Of a DNA stretch of 64,000 nt, positions 45,013-53,969 are shown piece after piece (the first letter of the stretch is position 1; each line of letters begins with the position of its first letter). The notes beneath the pieces are model-generated. The model saw only the letters and a program-made list of their open reading frames with translations. It was not told the origin of the DNA and searched no databases. Made by a program: the position numbers and the translations under genes. The stretch spans positions 1 through 64,000 of the forward strand of contig NZ_JAFQXT010000011.1 of the NCBI RefSeq assembly GCF_017406825.1. Direction: 5' to 3'. This DNA is from Methanobrevibacter sp. Lineage in GTDB: Archaea; Methanobacteriota; Methanobacteria; Methanobacteriales; Methanobacteriaceae.

Positions 45013-45668
45013 AGAGGGAGAGATATGTTTCAAGTGTAAACATTTCACGGATACTTTAGGAATGAAGGGGTGTATTTCCACTGTAAACAGTTGAAATTAA
45101 TCTCCCTCATTATCGACCATTTCCTGATTTGGGAAATATTTTTTATTTTTAATTTTTTTGATGAATCTCGTTTTTCATCCATTTAAGTTACACTTGAAAT
45201 TGACCCCTCGATTTTGGTTTTTTTCAAAATTACATTACACTTGAAATGGACCTCTCTGTCTTTAGTATTACTCATGAAAATTTTTTTTGAAATTTTCCTT
45301 TTTAGGCCTTTTCAGCACTTCAAAATTTATATTTTTTCCAAATATTTACACTTGAAATTGTTATCTTATATTTGAAATTGTACTATTTCATATTTATTTT
45401 TAAATTAGATTACATTATCCTAAAATCAAAATGGATTTATAAATACTGTTTTTTATTTCATTATCGATTTTATATTCATCAATTTTAATTTTCAATGCTT
45501 TTTATTAAAATAAATTTTTACCAAAAAAGCAATTTTCATACTTTTACATCAATTTGTAATAAAAACCTTTATTAAATACCTATTTTATATTATTAACACT
45601 GGAAATTATACTTATTGTAAATTTATAATTTTATGTCAATTGGTAATAATTATTTTTAAGGTGAGATT
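45013..45668. other. Probable chromosomal replication origin (oriC)
   Basis: A 656-bp gene-free stretch between the DUF2299 gene and orc1/cdc6. The left half (45028-45380) holds at least six ORB-like 13-mers in both orientations, several with G- or C-rich flanks (GGGGTGTA, CCCCTC, CCTCTC). The right half (about 45380-45660) is very AT-rich and suits a DNA-unwinding element, and ends in another degenerate motif (TTAACACTGGAAA, 45593-45605). Placement directly upstream of orc1/cdc6, with PolD DP1 about 4 kb away, matches archaeal origin architecture, including the M. thermautotrophicus Cdc6-1 neighbourhood as I recall it. No gene or tRNA is seen in it. Confidence 0.82.
45028..45377. repeat. ORB-like repeat cluster
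   Basis: Copies of TTTCAAGTGTAAA or its complement TTTACACTTGAAA: 45028-45040 (forward), 45075-45087 (TTTCCACTGTAAA), 45083-45095 (TAAACAGTTGAAA, inverted and sharing TAAA with the previous), 45187-45199 (GTTACACTTGAAA), 45234-45246 (ATTACACTTGAAA), 45345-45357 (TTTACACTTGAAA) and the degenerate 45365-45377. The first two read left to right, the others in the opposite sense, giving two arms facing one another. G/C-rich tracts lie a fixed few bases beyond most motifs, as in ORB elements bound by Orc1/Cdc6. Confidence 0.8.
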
Positions 45669-46835
45669 ATGGCAAACATTTTTGAAGATGAAAGTCTGTT
45701 CGGAGGTCGTCGTCAGAATAATATTTTCAAAGACAAGAAACCTCTCGATCATAGATTTTTGCCTGACAAGTTAGTACACAGAGATGAACAAATACGTGAA
45801 ATTGCAAAAAATTGGGTTGATGCTTTAGATGGTGTGACACCTTCTAACATGACTCTCTACGGTAAGACAGGAACAGGAAAAACCGCTGCATCAAAATTTG
45901 CACGGGAACAACTTATTGAAGCTGCAAGCAATGAAAACGCCTTCGTTAAAGTTGAACATATCAGATGTACAGATTTCACAACCGAATATCAGGTTATTGC
46001 AGAATTATGTAACAGGCTTGGACGTGACGTACCTAGCCGTGGATGGACCAAAGGAGAAATTGTAAACGCATTCAGAGACCTGTTTCGAACAAACGCATTC
46101 GGTAAGAAATTGCTTCTGATTGTTATTTTAGACGAAATCGATATTCTGCTTGACAAGGACGGTGACGGAATACTGTATACACTAACCAGAACAAACAATG
46201 TTGCAGTATTGTCAATCAGTAACTATCTTGATTTTAAAAATTTAATCAAATCAAGAGTGACAAGCAGTTTAAATGATAAGGAAATAGTCTTTCCACCTTA
46301 TGGTGCAGATCAGCTGGCTGATATATTATCTGAAAGGGCAGCATTATCATTCAATGAAGGTGTTTTGGATGATGATGTGATTCCGTTATGCTCTGCAATG
46401 GCCGCTAAGGAAGAAGGTGATGCAAGATACGCTTTGGATTTGCTTAAAAACGCTGGTGAATTGGCTTATGATGACGCATCAGAAAAAGTCACAAGCGAAT
46501 ATGTAAAAAGGGCTAAGGACAGAATTGAACACAATAAAGTCAGTGAAATTTTATCCACATTACCTCTTCAGCAACAAAGGCTTCTTGAAGCTATTTTAAC
46601 ATTAACCAAGCAAAAAGAGGAAATAACTTCAGGAAAACTTTACGAATCATACACAGATATTTCCAAAGGCGATGCCGTGACATATAGAAGAATCTTTGAT
46701 TTTATCAATGAACTTGAATTGTTAGGTATTATCTCAACCAATACCATTTCACGCGGCCGTGGAAAAGGAAGAACTAATATAATCAAACTCCAATGCGATG
46801 AAACTTTACTTGAAACAGCCCTCTATACTATTTAG
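45669..46835 (+). CDS. cdc6: Orc1/Cdc6 replication initiator
   Basis: Origin-binding AAA+ protein that recognises ORB elements and loads the MCM helicase. 388 residues: an N-terminal basic segment ([13 protein letters not shown]), Walker [10 protein letters not shown] (64-72), Walker [15 protein letters not shown], sensor 1 [10 protein letters not shown], sensor 2 [14 protein letters not shown] (arginine-containing), then the winged-helix DNA-binding domain (about 300-388, [16 protein letters not shown] and [26 protein letters not shown]). GGTGAG site. It lies directly beside the ORB cluster, so it is the cognate Orc1-1 type initiator and may be autoregulated by binding there. Confidence 0.96.
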   Translation: MANIFEDESLFGGRRQNNIFKDKKPLDHRFLPDKLVHRDEQIREIAKNWVDALDGVTPSNMTLYGKTGTGKTAASKFAREQLIEAASNENAFVKVEHIRCTDFTTEYQVIAELCNRLGRDVPSRGWTKGEIVNAFRDLFRTNAFGKKLLLIVILDEIDILLDKDGDGILYTLTRTNNVAVLSISNYLDFKNLIKSRVTSSLNDKEIVFPPYGADQLADILSERAALSFNEGVLDDDVIPLCSAMAAKEEGDARYALDLLKNAGELAYDDASEKVTSEYVKRAKDRIEHNKVSEILSTLPLQQQRLLEAILTLTKQKEEITSGKLYESYTDISKGDAVTYRRIFDFINELELLGIISTNTISRGRGKGRTNIIKLQCDETLLETALYTI

Positions 46836-47763
46836 GGTTGTTTTTTATTAATGTTTTTAAAATTGCCATTCTCACTGGAACCGCATTGGCTGCCTGAACG
46901 AAATACTTATTGTATTTGGTATCATCAACATCCGTGTCTATTTCATCGATTCTAGGCAATGGATGCATCACGATTAAATCTTTTCCTTCCAACATTTTTT
47001 TGTTTATTATATATGCACCCTTGATTTTCAAATAATCTTCAATGTCAATGAAACGCTCTTTTTGGATTCTGGTAACGTATAAAACGTTTACATCATCAAT
47101 GACTTCACTGATATTATCCGCCACGACATATTCCACATTAGTTTTGTTTAGATCATGGAGAATTTCCTGAGGCATTCTAAGTTCCGGTGGGGATACCAGG
47201 TATATTTTAATGTTTTTGAAAAGGCCCAATGCATTTGACAATGAATGCACGGTACGACCGTATTTCAAATCTCCAATCAAGGCGATTTTTAAATCATCGA
47301 TTTTTCCTATTTCTTTTTTGATTGTGTATAGGTCCAGCAATGTTTGTGTTGGATGTTGACCTGCACCGTCACCGGCATTGATAACAGGAACATCAACGAT
47401 GTCTGATATGAATTTTGATACTCCTTCAAGCTCATGCCTTATTACTAACGCATCGCAATAGCCTTCAAACATTTTTGCGGTATCGGCAATGCTTTCACCT
47501 TTAGAAACGGAACTGGATCCGCTGTTTTCAAAACCTATTCCATCTCCACCCAGTCTTTTAATCGCTGTTTCGAATGACATTTTTGTCCTTGTTGATGGTT
47601 CAAAAAACATTAGACCGAGGAGTTTACCTTTCAATTCTTCAGAAACTTCTTTAGATTGAGCAATATCTTCTAATTTTGCCGCTTCATCAAGAATATATTC
47701 GACATCTTCCCTTTCAAAGTCCTTTATTGAAATTATGTTTTTTAATTTGAAAATTTTAATCAC
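46828..47763 (-). CDS. pyrB: Aspartate carbamoyltransferase catalytic subunit
   Basis: Pyrimidine synthesis: carbamoyl phosphate + aspartate to carbamoylaspartate. About 305-311 residues. Motifs: [21 protein letters not shown] (carbamoyl-phosphate site), [15 protein letters not shown] (family SxxKGEt), [42 protein letters not shown] and [10 protein letters not shown]. Start is uncertain: GTG at 47763, abutting the hisG stop, or a TTG at 47745 further from the AGGTGA site. The regulatory subunit PyrI is not adjacent. It converges on cdc6 with an 8-nt overlap. Confidence 0.94.
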   Translation of the reverse strand: MIKIFKLKNIISIKDFEREDVEYILDEAAKLEDIAQSKEVSEELKGKLLGLMFFEPSTRTKMSFETAIKRLGGDGIGFENSGSSSVSKGESIADTAKMFEGYCDALVIRHELEGVSKFISDIVDVPVINAGDGAGQHPTQTLLDLYTIKKEIGKIDDLKIALIGDLKYGRTVHSLSNALGLFKNIKIYLVSPPELRMPQEILHDLNKTNVEYVVADNISEVIDDVNVLYVTRIQKERFIDIEDYLKIKGAYIINKKMLEGKDLIVMHPLPRIDEIDTDVDDTKYNKYFVQAANAVPVRMAILKTLIKNNPK

Positions 47764-48627
47764 CTATATGATTCTTTCAATTGGAACAACTAGAATATCG
47801 CGTGCACCTGCAGTTCTCAGGTCATTGACAAGTTCAAAAACTTGTTTTTCATCAATTACTGCTTGTACAGCAACTGTTTTTTGGTCGGATAACACTTCTG
47901 ATATTGTTAAACCACCCATTGAAGGCATCACCTGTTTAACATTATCCAAATCATTTTCATAGACGTTCATCATGATTAATTTTTTCCTATCCGCATCAAG
48001 CACACCTTTTATACTTGTACTGACGGATTCAATCAATTCCTTTTTCTCATTAAAACTGTCATGATTTGCAATGAGCTTTATTGTACTGTTTAGGATTATA
48101 TCGATTATTTCCAAATGGTTCATTTTAAGTGTTGTGCCTGTACTGGTCAAATCTGTAATCAAATCGGCAATACCAATGAAAGGAGCCGCTTCAGTGGACC
48201 CGCTTAATTTAACGATTTTAAGGTTTAAACCCTTTTCCTCTAAATATTTTTGTGTTAAGACAGGAAATTCAGTTGCCACTTTCATGTCATCCTTAATGTC
48301 ATCTACACTGTTAATATTTGATTCTTCTGGAGCTGCTAAAACAAGTTTTGTTTGTCCGAATTTTAAATCAAGCAATTCCAGTACTTCTGCTTCGCTTTCT
48401 TTAATTAAATCCACACCTGTTATTCCCATATCAGCAACACCATCATTGACAAATTCAGGAATATCGGATGCTCTGGCAAACATTACTTCTATATTTTCAT
48501 TAAATGTTTTAGAAATTAATTTACGATTATTTTTATCTATTAATCCTAATCCTGCTTTTTCTAAGATGTTTATTGAAGGCTCACTTATTCTTCCTTTGGA
48601 AGGAACAGCAATTTTTATTTTCATCAT
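47764..48627 (-). CDS. hisG: ATP phosphoribosyltransferase, long form
   Basis: First step of histidine synthesis: ATP + PRPP to phosphoribosyl-ATP. 287 residues including the C-terminal ACT-like HisG_C domain (about 215-287, [25 protein letters not shown]), so it is the hexameric, histidine-feedback form that does not need HisZ. The catalytic part has [43 protein letters not shown] and the PRPP loop [16 protein letters not shown]. Start 48627 or 48624 (two consecutive Met codons). pyrB follows without a gap. Confidence 0.95.
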   Translation of the reverse strand: MMKIKIAVPSKGRISEPSINILEKAGLGLIDKNNRKLISKTFNENIEVMFARASDIPEFVNDGVADMGITGVDLIKESEAEVLELLDLKFGQTKLVLAAPEESNINSVDDIKDDMKVATEFPVLTQKYLEEKGLNLKIVKLSGSTEAAPFIGIADLITDLTSTGTTLKMNHLEIIDIILNSTIKLIANHDSFNEKKELIESVSTSIKGVLDADRKKLIMMNVYENDLDNVKQVMPSMGGLTISEVLSDQKTVAVQAVIDEKQVFELVNDLRTAGARDILVVPIERII

Positions 48628-48864
48628 TATCTTCTCAAATTTATTTTCTTATATTAATATTTAAATTATATTATTAATATTTTTCATTGATGAATATTAA
48701 AATTATTACTTTTAATTCTAAATTTTAGAATTATAACATAACTAATCTTGAAATATGGCATAATTTAGCACAATATTTAAATATTAAGATATCTTATATC
48801 TTATTTAACTTATTATTAATTCATATTAATCATAAGTTAAAATTGAATTTTGTGAGGTGAAAAT

Positions 48865-49071
48865 ATGTCTGAAATACCAAAAGCTCCTATCGCAAGAATC
48901 ATTAAAGAAGCTGGCGCAGAAAGAGTTAGTGATGATGCAAAAGCAGCATTAGCAGATTACTTAGAAGAAGTAGCTCGTGACGTTGCTAAAGAAGCAAACA
49001 GTGTTGCTAAAATCGCTAAACGTAAAACTGTTAAAGCTGACGATATTAAATTAGCTATCAAAAACTTATAA
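48865..49071 (+). CDS. Archaeal histone (HMf type)
   Basis: 68 residues, a bare histone fold: [42 protein letters not shown] and [16 protein letters not shown]. It wraps DNA as dimers that stack into hypernucleosomes. Key DNA-contacting Arg20 and the K-T-V-K-A-D-D-I segment are retained. Very strong GAGGTG site and a 236-bp AT-rich upstream region suggest high expression. It is followed by a short hairpin terminator. It lies 3 kb from the origin. Confidence 0.97.
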   Translation: MSEIPKAPIARIIKEAGAERVSDDAKAALADYLEEVARDVAKEANSVAKIAKRKTVKADDIKLAIKNL

Positions 49072-49097
49072 ATAGTTATAGCTATTTCTTTTTTTTA
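49070..49097 (+). terminator. Histone gene terminator
   Basis: AAATAG (49070-49075) and CTATTT (49082-49087) pair with a 6-nt loop, followed by eight T residues within two bases. It starts inside the stop codon. Confidence 0.6.
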
Positions 49098-49115
49098 TTT
49101 TTTAAAGGTGTTATT

Positions 49116-50417
49116 ATGGATAATACTATTTTGATTAAAAACGCATTAATTTTAAATCCGAACAATTTTGAAAACAAGAAACAATCTTTATTAATTAAGG
49201 ATGATTTGATCGCTGAAATTTCCGATGAGATTGACGATGGCAACGTCGATAAAATCATCGATGCGGAAGGCAAAATTTTACTTCCCGGATTAGTAAATAC
49301 TCATACTCATTTATCAATGACATTATTTAGAGGTCTTGCCGACGATTTAAGTTTGGACAGCTGGTTAAATGATCATATTTGGCCTATGGAAGCCAATCTA
49401 AATGGTGATTATTGTTATATAGGTGCTCTTTTAGGGGCAGTCGAATTAATTAAATCAGGAACAACAACATTTTCAGACATGTATTTTTACATGGAAGATG
49501 TGGCACGTGCAGTTGATGATGCAGGCATTAGGGCAGTATTATCATATGGAATGATTGATTTTGGCGATGCTGAGAAAAGAGAAGCCGAAATCAAGGAGAA
49601 CTTGGCATTGTACAATGCCTGCAATGGCATGGCAGATGGAAGGATCAAGGTATTTTTCGGTCCCCATTCTCCGTATACAGCATCCGAAGAACTGCTTATT
49701 AAGGTACGTGAATTGGCCGACGAATACAATATGGGAATCCATATACATGTTTCCGAAACTCAAAAGGAAATCAATGACAGTTTAGATGAAAAAGGCTTAA
49801 GGCCATTTGAATATTTGGAAAAAATCGGCTTTTTAGGGCCTGATGTTGTTGCAGCACACTGCGTATGGCTAAGCGATGATGAAATTGAAATAATTAAAAA
49901 GCACGGCGTTAAAGTTTCCCACAACCCATGCAGTAACATGAAATTGGCTTCAGGAATTTCACCTGTTTCCAAATTGATGGAAAATGACATCTGTGTTTCA
50001 ATAGGTACTGATGGTGCTTCTTCAAACAATAATCTGGATTTGATTGAAGAATTAAAAACCGCCAGTCTGCTTCAAAAGGTTTCCACACTCGACCCTAAGG
50101 TTTTAAATTCAGACGAAGCCATTGAAATGGCTACCATAAAAGGTGCTGAAGCTTTAGGTTTAAGTGATGAAATCGGCTCTATAGAAGTAGGTAAAAAGGC
50201 CGATATTATTTTAATCGATACCAATTGCGCCAACATGGTTCCGGACAGTTCATCTTTAAGTTCCAATGTTATTTACTCTGCAAACGGTTCAAATGTTGAT
50301 ACCACCATCTGCAATGGTAAAATATTAATGGAAAATAAGAAATTAACCACTTTAGACGAAGATGAAATCTATGCGAGAGCCAAACAAGCTATTAAAGAAT
50401 TGAAAGAAGCTATCTAG
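49116..50417 (+). CDS. dadD: 5'-deoxyadenosine deaminase (MTA/SAH deaminase family)
   Basis: 433-residue amidohydrolase with an intact metal centre: NTHTHLSMTLFRGLADD (two His), HIHVSETQKE, AAHCVWLSDDEI and the SIGTDGASSNNNLDL aspartate. In methanogens the M. jannaschii homologue MJ1541 deaminates 5'-deoxyadenosine, methylthioadenosine and SAH, recycling the by-products of radical SAM enzymes. The substrate set fits the number of radical SAM enzymes expected here. GGTGTT ribosome site. It converges with tfrA, overlapping by 8 nt. Confidence 0.92.
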   Translation: MDNTILIKNALILNPNNFENKKQSLLIKDDLIAEISDEIDDGNVDKIIDAEGKILLPGLVNTHTHLSMTLFRGLADDLSLDSWLNDHIWPMEANLNGDYCYIGALLGAVELIKSGTTTFSDMYFYMEDVARAVDDAGIRAVLSYGMIDFGDAEKREAEIKENLALYNACNGMADGRIKVFFGPHSPYTASEELLIKVRELADEYNMGIHIHVSETQKEINDSLDEKGLRPFEYLEKIGFLGPDVVAAHCVWLSDDEIEIIKKHGVKVSHNPCSNMKLASGISPVSKLMENDICVSIGTDGASSNNNLDLIEELKTASLLQKVSTLDPKVLNSDEAIEMATIKGAEALGLSDEIGSIEVGKKADIILIDTNCANMVPDSSSLSSNVIYSANGSNVDTTICNGKILMENKKLTTLDEDEIYARAKQAIKELKEAI

Positions 50418-52053
50418 CTTCAAATTCAATTTTATTTTTATTTATTATTATACTCTTTTTCCATTCGTCCTTGGTTTCGGGGAAATCAGATCTGAAGTGT
50501 GCGCCACGGCTTTCCCTACGCAATATTGCTGATTTCACGGTCAAAATGCAGATTTCAACCATATTTATTACTTCCAAGGCGGTTAACAAATCATCATTAT
50601 ATTGAATTTTATCGCTGACGTCTAAGTTATTGAGTTCCTTTTGCATTTCCTGAAGTTCTTTTAGGGCTTCGTTCAATGTTTTCTCTTCACGTACAATAGC
50701 TACCTTTTCCCACATCAGTGTTTTTATTCTGTTTTTGAATTCCTGTGGCTTGATTGTACCTTTTTTGATTAGACCTTCAATTCTTGATGCTTCCTCGTTA
50801 ACTTGCTCTTCGTTTGTTTTTAGGTCGGTGGTTTTGCAGGCTTCAGCGGCGCTGACACCGGCGATTTTACCGAACACTTGTGTATCGGCCAATGCGTTAC
50901 CGCCCAAACGGTTTGCTCCGTGAACTCCACCACAGACTTCTCCGGCTCCAAACAGGTTTTTAAGTGAACTTGATGCATCAGCGTTTATTTTCAAACCGCC
51001 CATGAAGTGATGTGCGGTCGGTGCCACTTCTATCGGGCCATGCTTGATGTCTACGCCGACATTTTCAAACTGCAAAACCATTGTTTCAAGCTTTTCATCA
51101 ATGTAATCGTCATCAAGGTGTGAAATGTCAAGGTATACTCCGCCGTTTTCAGTTCCTCTTCCTTCAATTATTTCCTGATAGATTGACCTGGCAACAACGT
51201 CACGTGTAGCCAGTTCCATTTTTTCAGGGGCGTATTTGCTCATGAATCTTTCGCCTTCGCTGTTAATGAGCTTTCCACCTTCAGCCCTCACCGCTTCAGT
51301 TACAAGCACACCTTTTTTGGATTCGGGCGCCACCATTCCTGTCGGGTGGAACTGAATCTGTTCCATATCAACCAGATTTGCTCCGGCACGGTATGCCATT
51401 GCATATCCGTCTCCGTTCTTTTGGAAGGTGTTGGATGTTACAGGGTATAATTGTCCGGCTCCTCCACTTGCAAGGATTACGGATTTTGCCTTAAAGTAAA
51501 TCAGGCTGGAATCCTTTAGGTCAAGACCGGTTGCACCGATTACCTGGTCTTCAACAGTTACCAGTGAGGTAATCATTACCTCTTCAATGCATTCGATATC
51601 TCTTTTGATGATTTCCTCTTTAAGAGCGTTCAAGAGTTCCGCACCGGTTCTGTCTCCCTGATAACAGGTTCGTCTGTAGGTTTGTCCTCCAAATGGCCTT
51701 TGATCTATCTGGCCTGATTCCTGCCTGTCGAAGAGTGCACCGTAGTTTTCAAGGTCAATCAGTCTTTTTGGAGATTCATTAACAAGTATTTCAACCAGTT
51801 CTTTGTCGTTCAGATAGCTTCCGCCCTTCAAAGTGTCGAAGATATGGGCGTCTATGGAATCGTCCTTGTCAACGGTTTTGAATACTGCATTGTATCCTCC
51901 TTCTGCCATTCCGGTACAGCCGGACCTGAATGATAGACCTTTTGACACGATTATTGCTTTTAAGCCAGCATCATCAACTTCAATGGCTGCTCTTGAACCC
52001 GCTCCACCAGATCCAATAATCAATACATCTGTTGAGATAGTTTTAATTTTCAT
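50410..52053 (-). CDS. tfrA: Thiol:fumarate reductase flavoprotein subunit A
   Basis: 547-residue FAD protein of the succinate dehydrogenase/fumarate reductase family. In Methanobacteriales it reduces fumarate with CoM-SH and CoB-SH, giving succinate plus CoM-S-S-CoB (cytosolic, with the Fe-S subunit TfrB). Visible are DVLIIGSGGAGSRAAIEVDD (FAD), GMAEGGYNAV, QTYRRTCYQGDRTGAEL (flavin His region), QFHPTGMVAPESKK, TRDVVARSIY, VAPTAHHFMGGL, GANRLGGNALADTQVFG and a helical C-terminus. tfrB is not adjacent, consistent with the split tfrA/tfrB of the order. AGGGTAATT site. It supplies succinate for biosynthesis. Confidence 0.93.
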   Translation of the reverse strand: MKIKTISTDVLIIGSGGAGSRAAIEVDDAGLKAIIVSKGLSFRSGCTGMAEGGYNAVFKTVDKDDSIDAHIFDTLKGGSYLNDKELVEILVNESPKRLIDLENYGALFDRQESGQIDQRPFGGQTYRRTCYQGDRTGAELLNALKEEIIKRDIECIEEVMITSLVTVEDQVIGATGLDLKDSSLIYFKAKSVILASGGAGQLYPVTSNTFQKNGDGYAMAYRAGANLVDMEQIQFHPTGMVAPESKKGVLVTEAVRAEGGKLINSEGERFMSKYAPEKMELATRDVVARSIYQEIIEGRGTENGGVYLDISHLDDDYIDEKLETMVLQFENVGVDIKHGPIEVAPTAHHFMGGLKINADASSSLKNLFGAGEVCGGVHGANRLGGNALADTQVFGKIAGVSAAEACKTTDLKTNEEQVNEEASRIEGLIKKGTIKPQEFKNRIKTLMWEKVAIVREEKTLNEALKELQEMQKELNNLDVSDKIQYNDDLLTALEVINMVEICILTVKSAILRRESRGAHFRSDFPETKDEWKKSIIINKNKIEFEAR

Positions 52054-52276
52054 TTCAATTACCCTGTATAAATTTGTTATCAGTATTACTTTGTGATTTA
52101 ATAATTAAATAAATTTCTTAAAAATATTTATTAACTAAAATCTAGTAATCATAGTAATGTATCTATATTTCTTAATCCAAATCTAGATATTATATTTTAT
52201 AATTTTATTAAATTGAAATCACGGTTAAATTTTAATATTATTTTTAATCATGTGTAATTTAATTAGAGGTTATTCA

Positions 52277-52651
52277 ATGAAAATTGAGGGTGAAGTTACT
52301 ACCGGTTTGGGCAAAGCCGCATTTTTCCTTTCACAGGAATTTTACACAAAAGAGTTCATGAAGAATTTGGGGTTCATCCCGTACCCGGGAACATTGAATG
52401 TTGTCGTCGACGATAAATATTTGGATGAAATCAACGGGATTAAAAATTCCTGTCAAAATTTAATCAAACCGGATGAAGGATTTGGCGCTGTAAAATATAT
52501 CGAAGCTACTTTGAATGATGAAATTAGCGGAGCAATTGTATTTCCGGCCAAAACCACTCATGAAGAAAATTATCTTGAATTCATAGCCGAAAGCAAATTG
52601 CGGGATGAATTGGATCTTGAAGATGGTGACATCGTATTTTTGGAATTTTGA
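52277..52651 (+). CDS. ribK: CTP-dependent riboflavin kinase
   Basis: Archaeal RibK makes FMN from riboflavin using CTP rather than ATP. 124 residues from the ATG at 52277, which has a GAGGTTATT site; an in-frame ATG at 52250 is rejected. The beta-barrel motifs are GEVTTGLGKAAFFLS, YPGTLNVVVD, GFGAVKYIEATLN and GAIVFPAKTTHEE. Upstream 52054-52276 is AT-rich promoter DNA. 48 nt downstream of the stop the FMN riboswitch of ribB begins, so FMN production and FMN sensing are next to each other. Confidence 0.94.
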   Translation: MKIEGEVTTGLGKAAFFLSQEFYTKEFMKNLGFIPYPGTLNVVVDDKYLDEINGIKNSCQNLIKPDEGFGAVKYIEATLNDEISGAIVFPAKTTHEENYLEFIAESKLRDELDLEDGDIVFLEF

Positions 52652-52698
52652 TTTCTACCCAAAAGTATTTTATACATAATGAATATATTTTTTAATAC

Positions 52699-52826
52699 GT
52701 TCTCAGGGCGGGGTGGAATTCCCCACCGGTGGTGATTTTTAATAAAAATAAGTCCACGAGCACGATTGAAGTGTTGATTTGGTGAGATTCCAAAACCGAC
52801 GGTGACAGTCCGGATGGAAGAGAAGT
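52699..52826 (+). promoter_or_regulatory. FMN riboswitch (RFN element) upstream of ribB
   Basis: The conserved core is present in order: AGGGCGGGGTGGAATTCCCC-type P2, ACCGGTGGTGA (P3), AGTCCACGAGC, a short variable arm, TTGGTGAGATTCCAAAACCGAC-type P5/P6 region, GGTGACAGTCCGGATGG, closing with GAGAA. TTCTC (52700-52704) and GAGAA (52820-52824) form P1. This agrees with the bacterial RFN consensus at all the expected places. The expression platform (52827-52880) includes GCCCTG (52849-52854), complementary to CAGGGC (52704-52709), offering an alternative pair. The ribB ribosome site GGAG follows. Control at the level of transcription or translation cannot be told. Confidence 0.93.
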
Positions 52827-52880
52827 AATAGTATTTTAGTTATTTTTAGCCCTGGTTCTAGTAAATAAGGAGACATTACT

Positions 52881-53564
52881 ATGAATCAAGAAACAAACTT
52901 AGATAAAGCTTTAGAAGCTATTAGAAACGGCGAATTCGTTCTAGTTTTCGATGATGATGATAGGGAAGGAGAAGTCGACATGATTATCGCTTCAGAATTC
53001 GTAACCCCCAAATCAATCGCAACAATGAGAAACGATGCTGGCGGTTTAATATGCAATTGTCTACATGCCGATTTTTGCGAAGCCATTCATTTGCCTTTCA
53101 TGGTTGATATCATGAAAGCGGCTACAGAAAAATACCCTGAATTGGCAGAACTCGCTCCAAATGACATTCCATACGACGAAAGGTCATCATTTTCAGTATG
53201 GACAAACCATAGAAAATCCTTCACTGGAGTAACAGACCATGACAGAGCAATGACAATAAGTGAAATGGCCATAATGATGAAGGAAGAAAGATTTGATGAG
53301 TTCGGTGCAACATTCAGGTCACCTGGTCACGTATGTCTTTTAAGAGGAGCAGACGGCCTTGTTAAAAATAGACAGGGACACACAGAAATAGGTCTTGCCT
53401 TATGTGAAATGGCAGGTGTCACTCCTGTTTGTGTAGTTTGTGAAATGATGGATGGTGAAACCGGACAGGCCACATCAGTTGCCGACGCCAGAAAATATGC
53501 TGAAGAGAATGGCTTGATATTGCTTAAAGGCGAAGACATTATCAACGCATATTTGAAAGAATAG
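52881..53564 (+). CDS. ribB: 3,4-dihydroxy-2-butanone 4-phosphate synthase
   Basis: Makes the four-carbon riboflavin precursor from ribulose 5-phosphate. 227 residues: FDDDDREGEVDMIIASEF (metal and substrate site), MRNDAGGLICNCL, SFSVWTNHRKSFTGVTDHDRAMT, FRSPGHVCLLRGADGLVKNRQGHTE (His and Glu ligands) and CEMMDGETGQATSVADARKYA. A single-domain archaeal enzyme without the GTP cyclohydrolase II part. A GGAG site 10 nt upstream. It is expressed under the FMN riboswitch, giving end-product feedback. Confidence 0.96.
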   Translation: MNQETNLDKALEAIRNGEFVLVFDDDDREGEVDMIIASEFVTPKSIATMRNDAGGLICNCLHADFCEAIHLPFMVDIMKAATEKYPELAELAPNDIPYDERSSFSVWTNHRKSFTGVTDHDRAMTISEMAIMMKEERFDEFGATFRSPGHVCLLRGADGLVKNRQGHTEIGLALCEMAGVTPVCVVCEMMDGETGQATSVADARKYAEENGLILLKGEDIINAYLKE

Positions 53565-53969
53565 TTATTTTGTTTTATTGGCAATGTAATTTGCCATAAA
53601 ATCCATTATTTGTTGATATTTATAGGAATTATAAATGCTGAAAGTGACGTATTTTCCGTCATGCATTTTAATTTCCAAACCATTTTTCACTTCTTTTGAT
53701 TTGCTTATTGCAGTAATCCTATTCCATTGAATCCTTAAGGTTTTGGTTTTCAGGGCCTTTTCAATGTGAATTCCGTCATCCAGGATTTTCACGATTTTAA
53801 CGACGCGGCGATTCATGTCTGAGTTTATTTGAATGTCCCCATTTTCGTCAAAAACATAATCAGGAATCAGACAGGTTGCCTTCCAGCCCTGTTTCATTTT
53901 TTTCAAAACATGCGCCCTGTCCTTTTTTGTCAGTTTAACGCCTGTTTCAGGACTAAGGTTAAGTGCCAT
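53565..53969 (-). CDS. Hypothetical protein, possibly PH-like
   Basis: 134 residues, soluble, with a basic N-terminus (VKLTKKDRAHVLKKMKQGWKA, about 12-32), then a run of short strands (RVVKIVKILDDGIHIEK, LRIQWNRITAISKSK, GLEIKMHDGKYVTFSIYN) and a C-terminal helix (YQQIMDFMANYIANKTK). This strand-then-helix order is like bacterial PH/GRAM-type domains. I do not recognise the family. Its ATG overlaps the end of the upstream GATase/ATPase gene, so they are co-transcribed. No catalytic motif. Confidence 0.65.
   Translation of the reverse strand: MALNLSPETGVKLTKKDRAHVLKKMKQGWKATCLIPDYVFDENGDIQINSDMNRRVVKIVKILDDGIHIEKALKTKTLRIQWNRITAISKSKEVKNGLEIKMHDGKYVTFSIYNSYKYQQIMDFMANYIANKTK

Noticed and set aside
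45028-45377. Repeats near 45 kb as a CRISPR array
   Set aside because: The 13-mers are too short, occur in both orientations and have irregular spacing; no cas genes are nearby.
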